Positions 8,734-16,535 of a stretch of DNA of 37,016 nucleotides are shown here, piece after piece. The DNA comes from Desulforamulus aquiferis. GTDB taxonomy: Bacteria > Bacillota > Desulfotomaculia > Desulfotomaculales > Desulfotomaculaceae. The notes under the pieces were generated by a model that worked only from the letters and a program-made list of their open reading frames with translations, was not told where the DNA came from and made no database searches. Where the stretch lies: contig AWVY01000014.1 in NCBI GenBank assembly GCA_004143605.1, forward strand, positions 38,472 through 75,487, given 5' to 3'. The position numbers and the translations under genes were made by a program. Position 1 is the first letter of the stretch; each line of letters begins with the position of its first letter.

Positions 8734-9534
8734 TTAATTTTTAATTGCTTTAAACCCATATTTCTCAAAAACCTTAGCTACCTCTTCCCCTGAAAGAAAT
8801 GCGACAAAATCTTCTACTGCCTGCTGTTGCTTCGTATCTTTTAATATTGCCATGGGATAAACAATAGGTTTATGGGAATCAGCCGGTGCTGCAGTTACCA
8901 CTTTAATATCCTTACCCATCACAGCATCGGAGCTATATACCATCCCCGCAGCGACATTACCGGTCTCCACATAAGTAAGAACCTGACGTACATCCTTGGC
9001 CAGAACAAGTTTTGGCTGCAGCTTATCCCATAAATTCATGGAGGTTAATGCATCTTTGGCATATTGACCCGCAGGGACAGATCCAGGAGTGCCGATACTG
9101 ATCTTATCCACTTCTGGCTTGGACAGTTCTTCAAAACCTGCAATTTGACTATCCTTTTTAGTTATTAATACCAAATCATTCCCTAGTAAATCTGTACGTG
9201 ATTCTTTAACTATCAGGCCCTTTTCATCCAGTGCATCCATTTGTTTTGTACCAGCTGAGATAAAGAGATCCGCCGGTGCACCTTCCTCAATCTGCTTTTG
9301 CAGTGTGCCGGAAGCGCCGAAATTATATGTAATATTGACATTCTGATGTTCATTGGCATAAAGCCCCTTTAACTCTTCGGCTGCATCCTTAAGACTGGCG
9401 GCTGCTGAGATTGTCAGATTAATAGCCTCTGCTTTAGGTTGTGTAGGAGCATCTTGTCCTTTGGCATCCCCGCAGCCTGTCCAAACTGTAAACATCAACA
9501 CAGACATTATTAACAAGGTGATAATTTTTTTCAT
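8734..9534 (-). CDS. modA: Molybdate-binding lipoprotein ModA
   Basis: Extracellular solute-binding lipoprotein delivering molybdate to ModBC. I chose ATG 9534 because AGGAGG lies just upstream (an ATG 51 bases earlier would add a non-signal leader). Lipoprotein signal ends at the lipobox VWTGC. The mature domain starts NLTISAAASLKDAAEEL, the oxyanion-binding segment of ModA, followed by NFGASGTLQKQIEEGAPADLF and GNVAAGMVYSSDA. 266 residues, typical length. First gene of modABC. Confidence 0.94.
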   Translation of the reverse strand: MKKIITLLIMSVLMFTVWTGCGDAKGQDAPTQPKAEAINLTISAAASLKDAAEELKGLYANEHQNVNITYNFGASGTLQKQIEEGAPADLFISAGTKQMDALDEKGLIVKESRTDLLGNDLVLITKKDSQIAGFEELSKPEVDKISIGTPGSVPAGQYAKDALTSMNLWDKLQPKLVLAKDVRQVLTYVETGNVAAGMVYSSDAVMGKDIKVVTAAPADSHKPIVYPMAILKDTKQQQAVEDFVAFLSGEEVAKVFEKYGFKAIKN

Positions 9535-9664
9535 TTTAATGCCTCCTCTTTTCAAACCATTTTTTGCAACTAAGTAATATCTCATAGACTTTTATATCTC
9601 CCCCTCACTTATTTGATGTAATTCTAATGAGACCTAGATTCTGACAGTTCATTTCTGCTCAAAA

Positions 9665-9699
9665 ATGCCCTAGCATATAATGAATTATGTCTAGGGCAT
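9665..9699 (-). promoter_or_regulatory. Hairpin with T-run in the modA leader (possible attenuator)
   Basis: ATGCCCTAG...CTAGGGCAT is a near-perfect inverted repeat, followed on the minus strand by TTTTTG. It lies in the transcribed leader between the candidate promoter at 9810-9838 and the modA start, so it could attenuate modABC. It could instead be a protein-binding palindrome. Confidence 0.45.
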
Positions 9700-9719
9700 C
9701 ATTGCAACTAGTTATTTAA

Positions 9720-9733
9720 TTTTGTATACAAAA
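9720..9733. promoter_or_regulatory. Perfect palindrome TTTTGTATACAAAA
   Basis: A 14-bp perfect palindrome in the modA leader region; a candidate operator. It does not obviously match the enterobacterial ModE site. Confidence 0.3.
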
Positions 9734-9809
9734 ATCAACACAACGTAATAAAACATTATTAATAAAATATAAAAATGTACATAACATGATGAAACGTATT
9801 ATGTTAGTA

Positions 9810-9838
9810 ATAGTAAATTATGTTCTACTACTTGTCAA
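9810..9838 (-). promoter_or_regulatory. modA: Candidate sigma-A promoter of modABC
   Basis: TTGACA (9838-9833), 17-bp spacer, TACTAT (9815-9810) on the minus strand. It implies a leader of about 265 nt before modA, containing the palindrome at 9720 and the hairpin at 9665. TAACAT...ATGTTA, an inverted repeat, overlaps the start region. The 490-base gene-free stretch 9535-10023 thus holds the modABC control region plus the terminator of the next operon. Confidence 0.6.
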
Positions 9839-9959
9839 TAGAGCCAAAGATAAAAAATCCTGGAAGTACTTTCTTTAACACAAAGGAGGTTTCAGCAAAA
9901 CTTAAAATAGCTAATAAAAATTCGAAAATATATTTTTCACAATTACACTCTCCTCAAGC

Positions 9960-10016
9960 AAAAAGAAAAACCACCTGGGAAATATCACAGATAAACTGAG
10001 TTATTACCCAAGAGGT
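9960..10016 (-). terminator. Rho-independent terminator of the DUF1538/P-II/CBS operon
   Basis: On the minus strand ACCTCTTGGG pairs with CCCAGGTGG, enclosing an AT-rich loop, and is followed by TTTTTCTTTT. It lies 8 bases past the CBS gene stop. Confidence 0.7.
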
Positions 10017-10023
10017 CGACTTA

Positions 10024-10523
10024 TTAACAGTTACAATCCTTTGTGGTATACTCCACATCTCCGCCAGTCATGTAAATGCTATAATATACACTAGCAATAT
10101 AAATAAGCATTTCAAAAGCATTTAAGTCACCTATTAATTTATTTTGTTCATCAACAACAGGTAACTCATTTAATCTTTGCAATACCATTATTTTTAAAGC
10201 ATCTTCTAATGGTGTATTTTTTTAACGAATACTGGGGATTTCATAATATCACCAGCAGTACCAAAGGGTGAGTACTTAAAGAGCTTTTGAGAGGTTTTAA
10301 TTTCTTCATGTGGATTGTAACCAAGACTTATAACGAGCCCTTCTAAAACATCCTGTAGAGTTATAATTCCCTCTAAAACCCCATCATCAGACGTAACGTA
10401 TACAGCTCTTGTAAAGGGGGAGCCGTTCAACATTGTTTCTAATATTTCTTGTTTAGATGCCTTAATATTGACACATTTAGGAAGGGTTGTGATTAAGCAG
10501 TGAACCGCCCCAACCGTAATCAT
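10024..10523 (-). CDS. CBS-domain-pair protein, one frame break
   Basis: Small cytosolic protein built of two CBS repeats, which in this superfamily bind adenine nucleotides and gate a partner. I prefer ATG 10523, which overlaps the P-II stop as ATGA; an ATG at 10532 is possible. The first repeat contains TRAVYVTSDDGVLEGIITL and the second LNELPVVDEQNKLIGDL. The frame breaks in the T7 run at 10217-10223 (A7 on the coding strand); adding one A restores VKKNTPLEDAL and about 166 residues ending KDCNC. Last gene of the DUF1538 operon. Confidence 0.75.
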
Positions 10524-10875
10524 TCCTGACATACCTTCCCATCTAAGAAAGGCTCCACTAAACAGACAATCCCCACTACCTTCTCTACATCAAGCACAAA
10601 ACCAATTCCCGTTCCAGGCTTATTGAGATTACCAGCTTCAACAATGGCTTGTAAAACAGTATCAACCTTATCCCTATGGATTAGGGTTAAAATAATTTCC
10701 TTTTCCGGCTCAATTGGTATACCTAGAATTTTCTTTTGTTCATGGATACCGACCCCACGACCATTAATAATGGTACCGCCCCTTGCCCCAGCTTTTTTGG
10801 CAGCATCAATAATTTTTTCGGATCTGCCCTTTTTATAATTGTAACAATCAATTTGTGGTCATGACTCATATTCAT
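10520..10875 (-). CDS. P-II-like nitrogen-regulatory-family protein, one frame break
   Basis: ATG 10875 follows GGGAGGG at a 9-base spacing. The reading MNMSHDHKLIVTIIK breaks at about 10835, where A5 should probably be A6; the repaired chain is KKGRSEKIIDAAKKAGARG..., about 118 residues. Typical P-II features are the N-terminal strand KLIVTIIKKG, the T-loop region GGTIINGRGVGI, and C-terminal GTGIGFVLDVEKVVGIV. P-II proteins are trimers that bind ATP/ADP/2-oxoglutarate and control transporters or enzymes. The usual uridylylated Tyr51 is not evident. It sits between the DUF1538 genes and the CBS gene and overlaps the latter. Confidence 0.75.
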
Positions 10876-10911
10876 TATCTAAATCCCTCCCACCATAAAT
10901 TATTCCCAAAA

Positions 10912-11597
10912 CTAAAACCGAAGTATTGGCGCAAGTGCTACTAATGAAATCATACCAAAACCTTCTATCATAGGGTTCCTACCTTCTGTTCCTGCCGCTA
11001 CTCCTACTGCCATTGCCATAATAAAGGTTACCGTCATAGGACCTGTAGCAACCCCTCCTGAATCAAAGGCCACTGCGACAAAAGTCTGGGAGGAGTATCT
11101 AATAAGGGCTAATGCTAAGAGATAACCTGGAAATAGAATATATAACAAAGGAATTCCGTACACAACCCTTGCCATGGCCACCCCTACAGATATTGCTACT
11201 CCGATGGAAATTGTTAGCAGCATTACCCTCTGTGGAACATAGCCACCAGATACTTTTTCTACTTCGTAATTAAGAATGCGAACTGCTGGCTCGGCAATAG
11301 TGGCTACAAAACCAAGAATTATTCCCACAGGTATCGCAAGCCAGTTATTGTCAAGCTTGCCCAATTGCTCACCCATTGACCCTCCTGCTGGGAAAAACCT
11401 ATGTGTACTCCCTGAAGAAATAGGGACAGGCCGATAAAAGCCAAGCCCATTCCGCTGGTAATCTGGATAACTTTTTCTTTGGGTAGTTGCAAGAAGAAAA
11501 ACTGGAAGACTAAAAATATTATAAATAGAGGAAGAAGTGCTGCAGCCACCTCTACCAAAACGTGATCAAGGCCTTTAAATATAATAAGCTCACTCAC
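10912..11597 (-). CDS. DUF1538 membrane protein (second copy), one frame break
   Basis: Polytopic inner-membrane protein of unknown function. ATG 11597 overlaps the stop of the upstream paralogue by four bases. The frame breaks near 11392 in GGTTTTTCCC; adding one T gives HIGFFPAGGSMGEQLG and a chain of about 228 residues. It shares with its neighbour the motif FDSGGVATGPMTVTFIMAMAVG split over two helices, and TIAEPAVRIL. The two copies probably form a heterodimeric or pseudo-symmetric membrane unit. Confidence 0.8.
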
Positions 11598-12286
11598 GCA
11601 TAAATCACCCCCAATATCATTACAGCCATAACAGGTCCGATAGAAGCTAGTGCCACATATCCAAAACTATCACTCATGGTGCTTTTTCCACCTAATACAG
11701 AGGTCAAGCCAACACCAAGGGCTAGAATAAAGGGTACGGTCATTGGGCCTGTAGTAACACCCCCAGAATCAAAGGAAATGGGCACAAAATGTGGCGGCAC
11801 ATACAAGGAAAGTGCAAAAACCAGGAGATAACCTCCCACGAGAATATAGCTAATAGGTATACCCAGCAGCAGTCTTGCCACAGCTATTGCCATAAATATG
11901 GCAACCCCAATAGCAACAAAGGTAATTAGTATATTCTTTGATACCTCACCTGCTGAAACAATATCAATCTGGGCTGCTAAAACCCTTACATCAGGCTCAG
12001 CAACAGTCACGGCAATACCAAGGAAAAAGGTAAAGAGTATTATTAATACAAATGAACCACGTTGGGGCAGTTCCGAACCGATTATTTCCCCTAGGGGCAA
12101 CAAGCCAACCTTTACTCCCAGAAGAAATAACCCGAGCCCAATACTAACCATCAAAGCTCCGATCAAAAATTGAGCTATCATTAAACCTGGTTCTTTAAAA
12201 AGAATTAGTTGAAATATTACTACCAGGACGGCAATAGGTAGAATTGCCTGGAGGATTTCCTTTGCAATATCTTTTATTTCTTCCAT
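11594..12286 (-). CDS. DUF1538 membrane protein (first copy)
   Basis: 230 residues, intact, about seven hydrophobic segments. ATG 12286 is preceded by GGGGAGGG. The conserved FDSGGVTTGPMTVPFILA motif (~residues 171-188) and TVAEPDVRVL (~92-101) are repeated in the next gene. Gene order DUF1538, DUF1538, P-II-like, CBS pair, with overlaps, indicates one operon. The GGVxTGPMT loop with its Asp/Ser is a plausible substrate or ion path, but no transport activity is established to my knowledge. Confidence 0.88.
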   Translation of the reverse strand: MEEIKDIAKEILQAILPIAVLVVIFQLILFKEPGLMIAQFLIGALMVSIGLGLFLLGVKVGLLPLGEIIGSELPQRGSFVLIILFTFFLGIAVTVAEPDVRVLAAQIDIVSAGEVSKNILITFVAIGVAIFMAIAVARLLLGIPISYILVGGYLLVFALSLYVPPHFVPISFDSGGVTTGPMTVPFILALGVGLTSVLGGKSTMSDSFGYVALASIGPVMAVMILGVIYA

Positions 12287-12449
12287 TTCACCCTCCCCTA
12301 TCTTAAAAATATTTGAATAAATATAGGTTACCCTGTAATTCTATCATAAGCCCGTCAGTACCTACAACTTAATAATTCCTAAGAGTTGCCTCCTAATACA
12401 CAGCAAATTTAAAATGCTTCCAAACACACAACTTGTATTTAATATTGGG

Positions 12450-12504
12450 TTGTCTGTTTGGGTGGATATGTGTTAGAATTATAACCTAATAGTGACTTAT
12501 TAGG
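12450..12504 (+). promoter_or_regulatory. Candidate promoter and inverted repeat before the MscS gene
   Basis: TTGTCT (12450-12455), 18-bp spacer, TAGAAT (12474-12479). Just downstream CCTAATA (12485-12491) and TATTAGG (12498-12504) form a perfect 7-bp inverted repeat at the expected transcription start, a possible operator. Confidence 0.45.
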
Positions 12505-12522
12505 AATTAAAAGGAGTATTGC

Positions 12523-13572
12523 ATGTTTCATGGAGTAATTTTGCCTTATGAAACCATAGAAAATATAGGAATCTCAATTGCCATTCTGCTTATTTTCCTG
12601 ATATTTAGAAAGCTCTTCACCAAATATGTTTTCCAGCTTTTCTTAAAGATCAGTAAAAGAACACCAACCGAATTCTTTACTCATCTATGTCTTTCATTTG
12701 AAAATCCTGTAAGATGGTTATTTTTAATTTTAGGTATATATGTCTCAATAGGTTATTTTCCTTATATTGAGCAATCAAATCATATATTTCAAAAATTAAT
12801 CAGATCTTCTATAATCATAATTATTGCTTGGGGCTTATACAACCTCTCTTCCGTTTCCTCACTTCTATTTACCAAGATTAATGAACGGACAAACTTAGAG
12901 GTTGACAAAATATTAATTCCTTTTATTTCAAAAGCTATCCGCTTTGTAATAGTTGCGATCAGCTTTAGCATTATAGCTCAAGAATTTGATTATGATGTGA
13001 ACGGATTTGTAGCAGGACTTGGTTTGGGGGGGCTTGCCTTTGCTTTGGCAGCAAAGGACTCAATTGGCAATTTATTTGGCGGGATAGTTATTATTACTGA
13101 AAAACCATTCTCCATTGGTGATTGGATTTCAACCCCCAGTGTTGAAGGAACTGTTGAGGATATTACATTTCGCAGTACTAGAATAAGAACCTTTTCCCAG
13201 GCATTGGTAACAGTGCCAAATGCAACCTTAGCTAACGAAAATATAACCAACTGGAGTAGAATGGGGAAAAGACGCATTACTTTCAATTTAGGAGTTAACT
13301 ATGATACACCTAAATCTAAGCTAGAAAATACTATCAATAAGATAAAGGATTTCTTGAAAAATCACCCCCACATTCATCAGGATACAATCTTTGTAACCTT
13401 TGATCATTTTAACGAGAATAGCTTAGATATTTTCCTGTATTTCTTTACCAATACAACCGTTTGGGAAGACTATCTCAAAATAAAAGAGGATATTAACTTT
13501 AGTATTATGCAAATTTTAGAAAACGAAGGAGTATCCATTGCTTTTCCAAGTAGGACTTTGTATCTTAAATAG
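12523..13572 (+). CDS. MscS-family mechanosensitive ion channel
   Basis: Inner-membrane channel that opens under membrane tension and releases solutes in osmotic downshock. 349 residues, ATG 12523 with AGGAG upstream. About four to five N-terminal transmembrane helices, then the pore-lining TM3 region GLGLGGLAFALAAKDSIGN with the Gly/Ala pattern of MscS, followed by the beta domain (PFSIGDWI, GTVEDITFRSTRIRTF, VPNATLANENITNWSR) and the alpha/beta C-terminal domain. Longer than E. coli MscS (286) because of extra N-terminal helices. Stands alone; its stop touches a REP-like palindrome. Confidence 0.93.
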   Translation: MFHGVILPYETIENIGISIAILLIFLIFRKLFTKYVFQLFLKISKRTPTEFFTHLCLSFENPVRWLFLILGIYVSIGYFPYIEQSNHIFQKLIRSSIIIIIAWGLYNLSSVSSLLFTKINERTNLEVDKILIPFISKAIRFVIVAISFSIIAQEFDYDVNGFVAGLGLGGLAFALAAKDSIGNLFGGIVIITEKPFSIGDWISTPSVEGTVEDITFRSTRIRTFSQALVTVPNATLANENITNWSRMGKRRITFNLGVNYDTPKSKLENTINKIKDFLKNHPHIHQDTIFVTFDHFNENSLDIFLYFFTNTTVWEDYLKIKEDINFSIMQILENEGVSIAFPSRTLYLK

Positions 13573-13598
13573 GGACAAGGGGACAGGTACCTTGTCCC
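13572..13598 (-). repeat. REP-like palindrome copy 2
   Basis: Reverse-oriented copy (GGGACAAGGGGACAGGTACC...). It abuts the MscS stop codon and forms an inverted pair with copy 3 about 80 bases away. Confidence 0.8.
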
Positions 13599-13674
13599 TA
13601 CTTCCTATCTACTATATCCACAACACTTTCTGTTATTCCGGTTATTCTAATATTTGCTATCAGTTTTCAGTAGC
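13599..13674 (-). mobile_element. Degenerate REP-associated transposase 3' remnant between inverted REPs
   Basis: On the minus strand this reads IRITGITESVVDIVDRK, closely resembling ISRITGIPESAVDIVDWI in the remnant at 17604-17709. Both lie between inverted copies of the palindrome, as expected for derivatives of a REP-associated tyrosine transposase. No catalytic HUH motif remains. Confidence 0.45.
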
Positions 13675-14349
13675 GGGACAAAGCACCTGTCCCCTTGTCC
13701 CTCTTGTCCCTTCCGCACATTGGACTTTATCATCTGGTGCATCCTCGTGGGCTTCTGGAATAATGTTAGTTTCCACTGAGTAGTTAACAAAAACTGCCTT
13801 ATAACCAAAGGCCTTTTTAAAGAAGTCACTTTTCTTTTTTAATTGTTCTTTAAGGCTTTGTACATCAACACCCTCTATCTCAAATATACACTCTGAATTA
13901 TTTATGACTACCCGCATAACACTGGCATTTCCCCTGTGAAAATAATCTAAAGCATCAGCAATTCTCAATATAGCAATAAGATAGGATAATATCATTTTCC
14001 TTGGGCGTTGCAAACCACTTTCTTCAATTTTTACAGATTTACGATGATTTTGTACCAGCAAGGATAGAATAAACCGTTCCTGTTCAGGGTATTTTTCAAA
14101 AGTTACATCGTAATTGATCAGATAGGCAGAATGTTTGTGATGCTTCTTAATAGAAATATACTGACCGATGTCATGAAGCAATGCTCCGTGACGAAGTAAT
14201 GTCAGTTCCGCTTCTCCCATTCCATGTATCTCCTTGAGCAGGTCAAAAATTGAAATAGCTAATCTTTCAACATTTCTCGCATGAAACTGATCATATTGGT
14301 ATTTCTCACCTAGGGATAAAACCATTTCTAAATGGAGTGCATTATCCAC
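13660..14349 (-). CDS. HD-domain phosphohydrolase (Ppx/GppA C-terminal-like)
   Basis: 229 residues; GTG start at 14349 with GGAGG ten bases upstream. The HD metal-binding pattern is HARNVERL (His), RHGALLHDIG (His-Asp) and a later Asp in LRIADALDYFHRGN. This arrangement and the following basic region resemble the HD part of exopolyphosphatase/guanosine pentaphosphatase proteins, so a phosphate-ester or polyphosphate/nucleotide substrate is plausible but unproven. The last ~15 residues (TRGTRGQVLCPATEN) are encoded by REP palindrome DNA. It lies 60 bases downstream of two thymidylate-kinase-like genes and probably belongs to their operon. Confidence 0.8.
   Translation of the reverse strand: MDNALHLEMVLSLGEKYQYDQFHARNVERLAISIFDLLKEIHGMGEAELTLLRHGALLHDIGQYISIKKHHKHSAYLINYDVTFEKYPEQERFILSLLVQNHRKSVKIEESGLQRPRKMILSYLIAILRIADALDYFHRGNASVMRVVINNSECIFEIEGVDVQSLKEQLKKKSDFFKKAFGYKAVFVNYSVETNIIPEAHEDAPDDKVQCAEGTRGTRGQVLCPATEN
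13675..13710 (+). repeat. REP-like palindrome copy 3
   Basis: GGGACAAAGCACCTGTCCC core with the tail CTTGTCCC present twice. It overlaps the 3' end of the HD gene and is inverted relative to copy 2. Confidence 0.8.
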
Positions 14350-14409
14350 TTGCCAACCGCCTCCCCTCTTCCTCCTGCTCCTCGCTAATAATATCTGTTA
14401 CAACGGATA

Positions 14410-15105
14410 CTATCTTACCATCATCGAAGTATCTCTCAATATCTCTTCTAATTTTTTCTGGATTGTTTCTGGGGCTTCATGACCGTCAAGAATAATAAAG
14501 CTAAACTCTTCAGCCATTTTGTCAAATTGGTGAGCTAATAAGCTCTGATATATTTGAAAACTCTCAAAAATATCTCCTGATAGGCAGATATCCATACCAG
14601 CTTCCCAATAATCCAATGTTCCATATTTTTCAAAGGATCGGTACAACAATACTTGAGGATCTACTTGCATATAAAAAATCATATCTGGTACTGGTGCAAA
14701 ACCAAATAGTTTTCTAAGCCAATCCTTTGATGCACCACGCACCATATCTCTGGCCATTAGTGTAAATATATAGCGATCAGCCAGAACTACAAAGCCTGCA
14801 GCAGCAGGTAGAATTTTGTTCTCTAGTTGATCGGCGAAATCGGTTGCGTACAATAGGCTCAAGGTTGTCTTGCCAAGGGTATTTCCCTTTTTGGCCTCGT
14901 CTATTGCACTACCCACTAAATTTGATCTCCTGAGTCCAGTGTCTAATACTGCATGTCCCTGCCCCTCCAGCCAACTGCGCAAGGAACTTATTTGGCTTGA
15001 CCTGCCCGAACAATCAGCACCTTCTATTACAATAAGAGTGCCTGGGTATTGATTAATCTTTAAATAAGGTAACCCTTGACCATAGAAAAATAATTTGCGA
15101 TTCAT
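14410..15105 (-). CDS. Thymidylate-kinase-like protein with altered P-loop (Lys to Arg)
   Basis: 231 residues, P-loop NMP-kinase fold. The Walker A reads GADCSGRSSQ, with Arg35 in the place of the invariant Lys, and a ~20-residue N-terminal extension precedes it. LADRYIFTLMARD (~residue 115) corresponds to the DRY/DRH motif, and the lid region is present. It is clearly paralogous to the next gene upstream (15109-15831), which has a normal GKST. Start 15105 is 3 bases after that gene's stop, so they are translationally coupled. Because the P-loop Lys is lost, it may be a non-catalytic partner or have changed activity. The housekeeping dTMP kinase is probably elsewhere. Confidence 0.8.
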   Translation of the reverse strand: MNRKLFFYGQGLPYLKINQYPGTLIVIEGADCSGRSSQISSLRSWLEGQGHAVLDTGLRRSNLVGSAIDEAKKGNTLGKTTLSLLYATDFADQLENKILPAAAGFVVLADRYIFTLMARDMVRGASKDWLRKLFGFAPVPDMIFYMQVDPQVLLYRSFEKYGTLDYWEAGMDICLSGDIFESFQIYQSLLAHQFDKMAEEFSFIILDGHEAPETIQKKLEEILRDTSMMVR

Positions 15106-15108
15106 ATT

Positions 15109-15831
15109 TTATTCTCCCTGCATATTACAACTAAGGTATTTGCCATAGGTTGGTGGGTGAAAATCTCTTAAAATTTGCCTGCTTACAATTTCTCTCATTT
15201 CCTTTTGCTGTTGCTCTATGCTTCGGGTAGCATCCATCACCACCAGTTTCTCAGATTCTACCATGCTGTCATACTGACTTTTAATTATCCCCTGGAATAG
15301 TTTAAAACTCTCTACCGGGTCATGACTTAAACCTAAATCCATACCTGCTTCGTGATACTTTAATTCACTCCTACCCGAAAGTATTCTGTCAATTGATACT
15401 TTTAACGGTGCCTGGAAGTAAAAGGCCACATCGGGTCTAAGAGCGAAACTATAGACATTCCGCACCCATTTAGGATCACAACCTCTTGCTATATCGCGGG
15501 CGAAGGCAGTATATATATACCTGTCTGCTAGAACTAGGTAGCCTGCTCGTAAGTGAGGTAATATAAACTTTTCATACCTGTCTGCAAAGTCACTGGCATG
15601 GATTAGACTGAAGGTCGTTGGGGTTAACAAATTCTGCTTCTTGGCCTTCTTGGTAGATTTTTTAACTAGTTCTGATGAGTTCCATTCAGTGAAAAAAACA
15701 GGGTAATTCTGTTGTTCAAGCCAACGCTTGAGTAAATATAATTGTGTGCTTTTTCCCGAACCATCACAACCCTCTACAATGATCAGTCTGCCATTAAACC
15801 CGGCCATTGCTTGATTACAAGCCTTTAACAT
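15109..15831 (-). CDS. Thymidylate-kinase-like protein
   Basis: 240 residues, ATG 15831 with AGGAGG-type site upstream. Walker A EGCDGSGKSTQ (Lys27), base-binding region and LADRYIYTAFARDIARG place it in the dTMP kinase superfamily, but it is longer than canonical dTMP kinase (~210) and the substrate is uncertain. The conserved YHEAGMDLGLSHDPVESFKL block is shared with the downstream paralogue (YWEAGMDICLSGDIFESF). First gene of the presumed kinase-kinase-HD operon. Confidence 0.85.
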   Translation of the reverse strand: MLKACNQAMAGFNGRLIIVEGCDGSGKSTQLYLLKRWLEQQNYPVFFTEWNSSELVKKSTKKAKKQNLLTPTTFSLIHASDFADRYEKFILPHLRAGYLVLADRYIYTAFARDIARGCDPKWVRNVYSFALRPDVAFYFQAPLKVSIDRILSGRSELKYHEAGMDLGLSHDPVESFKLFQGIIKSQYDSMVESEKLVVMDATRSIEQQQKEMREIVSRQILRDFHPPTYGKYLSCNMQGE

Positions 15832-16026
15832 CTTTTCCTCCTATTAGTCTACAGTAAGAATGCCTATGCTTTGACAAATTGTATCATTTTATTCGTTAGC
15901 TATTGTTAAGAGAGAGTAAAAATTTAAAAAATTTTCAAAAATATTTTATTACATAATGATTGTCTTTAGTATTCAGCAAATCCAACGGCATAGCTTATTT
16001 AATTTATGTCTTTAATTAATATGTTG

Positions 16027-16064
16027 AATATATTAATTATCGTTAATGATATAATTAATATATT
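16027..16064. promoter_or_regulatory. Perfect 14-bp inverted repeat upstream of the DUF2089 operon
   Basis: AATATATTAATTAT (16027-16040) and its exact complement ATAATTAATATATT (16051-16064), spacer 10. It lies just upstream of the -35 at 16076. It is AT-only in the arms, so chance is possible in this AT-rich gap, but arm length and position suggest an operator. Confidence 0.45.
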
Positions 16065-16075
16065 TAATTTCAATA

Positions 16076-16104
16076 TTGATTATTATTCATAAACCTGTTA
16101 TATT
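16076..16104 (+). promoter_or_regulatory. Candidate sigma-A promoter of the DUF2089 operon
   Basis: TTGATT (16076-16081), 17-bp spacer, TATATT (16099-16104). Start would be near 16111, only about 10 bases before the ATG at 16120, leaving room for GAGGTGATC as ribosome site. Confidence 0.5.
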
Positions 16105-16119
16105 AAAATCGAGGTGATC

Positions 16120-16506
16120 ATGATTAACAATAAAATATTAAATCGTTGTCCTATCTGTGAACATGAAATGATCGTCACTAATTTGGCTTGCAACAATTGC
16201 CGCACTAAAATTGAAGGTGAGTTTTTACCATCTAAGTTTTGCCGCTTACCACAAGAACAGCTAGAATTCATTGAGGTCTTTCTAAAGTGCAGGGGCAGTA
16301 TTAAAGATGTTGAGAAGGAATTAGGTATTTCTTACCCTACTGTCCGAAACCGTCTGGATAGTGTTTTACAAAGCCTTGGTTTTGGAACTGATAGAACCGA
16401 AAACATCCCAGAGTCACCTGTCCGCCAAAACATTCTAGACGCCCTGGAAAAGGGTGAAATAAGCCCCGAAGAAGCTGCCCGACAATTAAGGAAAGCAAAA
16501 AAGTAA
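16120..16506 (+). CDS. DUF2089 family protein (zinc-ribbon plus HTH)
   Basis: 128 residues from ATG 16120, with GAGGTG just before it; an upstream in-frame GTG at 16114 overlaps that site. Residues ~7-30 carry CPICEHEM...CNNC, a zinc ribbon. GSIKDVEKELGISYPTVRNRLD (~60-81) is a helix-turn-helix of the sigma-70 region 4 type. A C-terminal ALEKGEISPEEAARQL segment resembles the short SHOCT-like helices seen again at the start of the next gene. Probably a DNA-binding regulator of the genes that follow. Confidence 0.88.
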   Translation: MINNKILNRCPICEHEMIVTNLACNNCRTKIEGEFLPSKFCRLPQEQLEFIEVFLKCRGSIKDVEKELGISYPTVRNRLDSVLQSLGFGTDRTENIPESPVRQNILDALEKGEISPEEAARQLRKAKK

Positions 16507-16535
16507 TAATAAATATATTAGGATGGTGTATACCT

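Noticed and set aside
9665..9699. ModE-binding site of the enterobacterial type
   Set aside because: The palindrome does not resemble the known ModE half-sites and is followed by a T-run, so a hairpin in RNA is more likely.
10217..10223. Programmed ribosomal frameshift in the A7 run of the CBS gene
   Set aside because: A7 runs can support slippage, but the same kind of break occurs in many unrelated genes here, so a sequencing deletion is the simpler reading.
10623..10838. Plus-strand frame of 71 codons
   Set aside because: It is antisense to the P-II-like gene, whose sequence is clear once one base is added.
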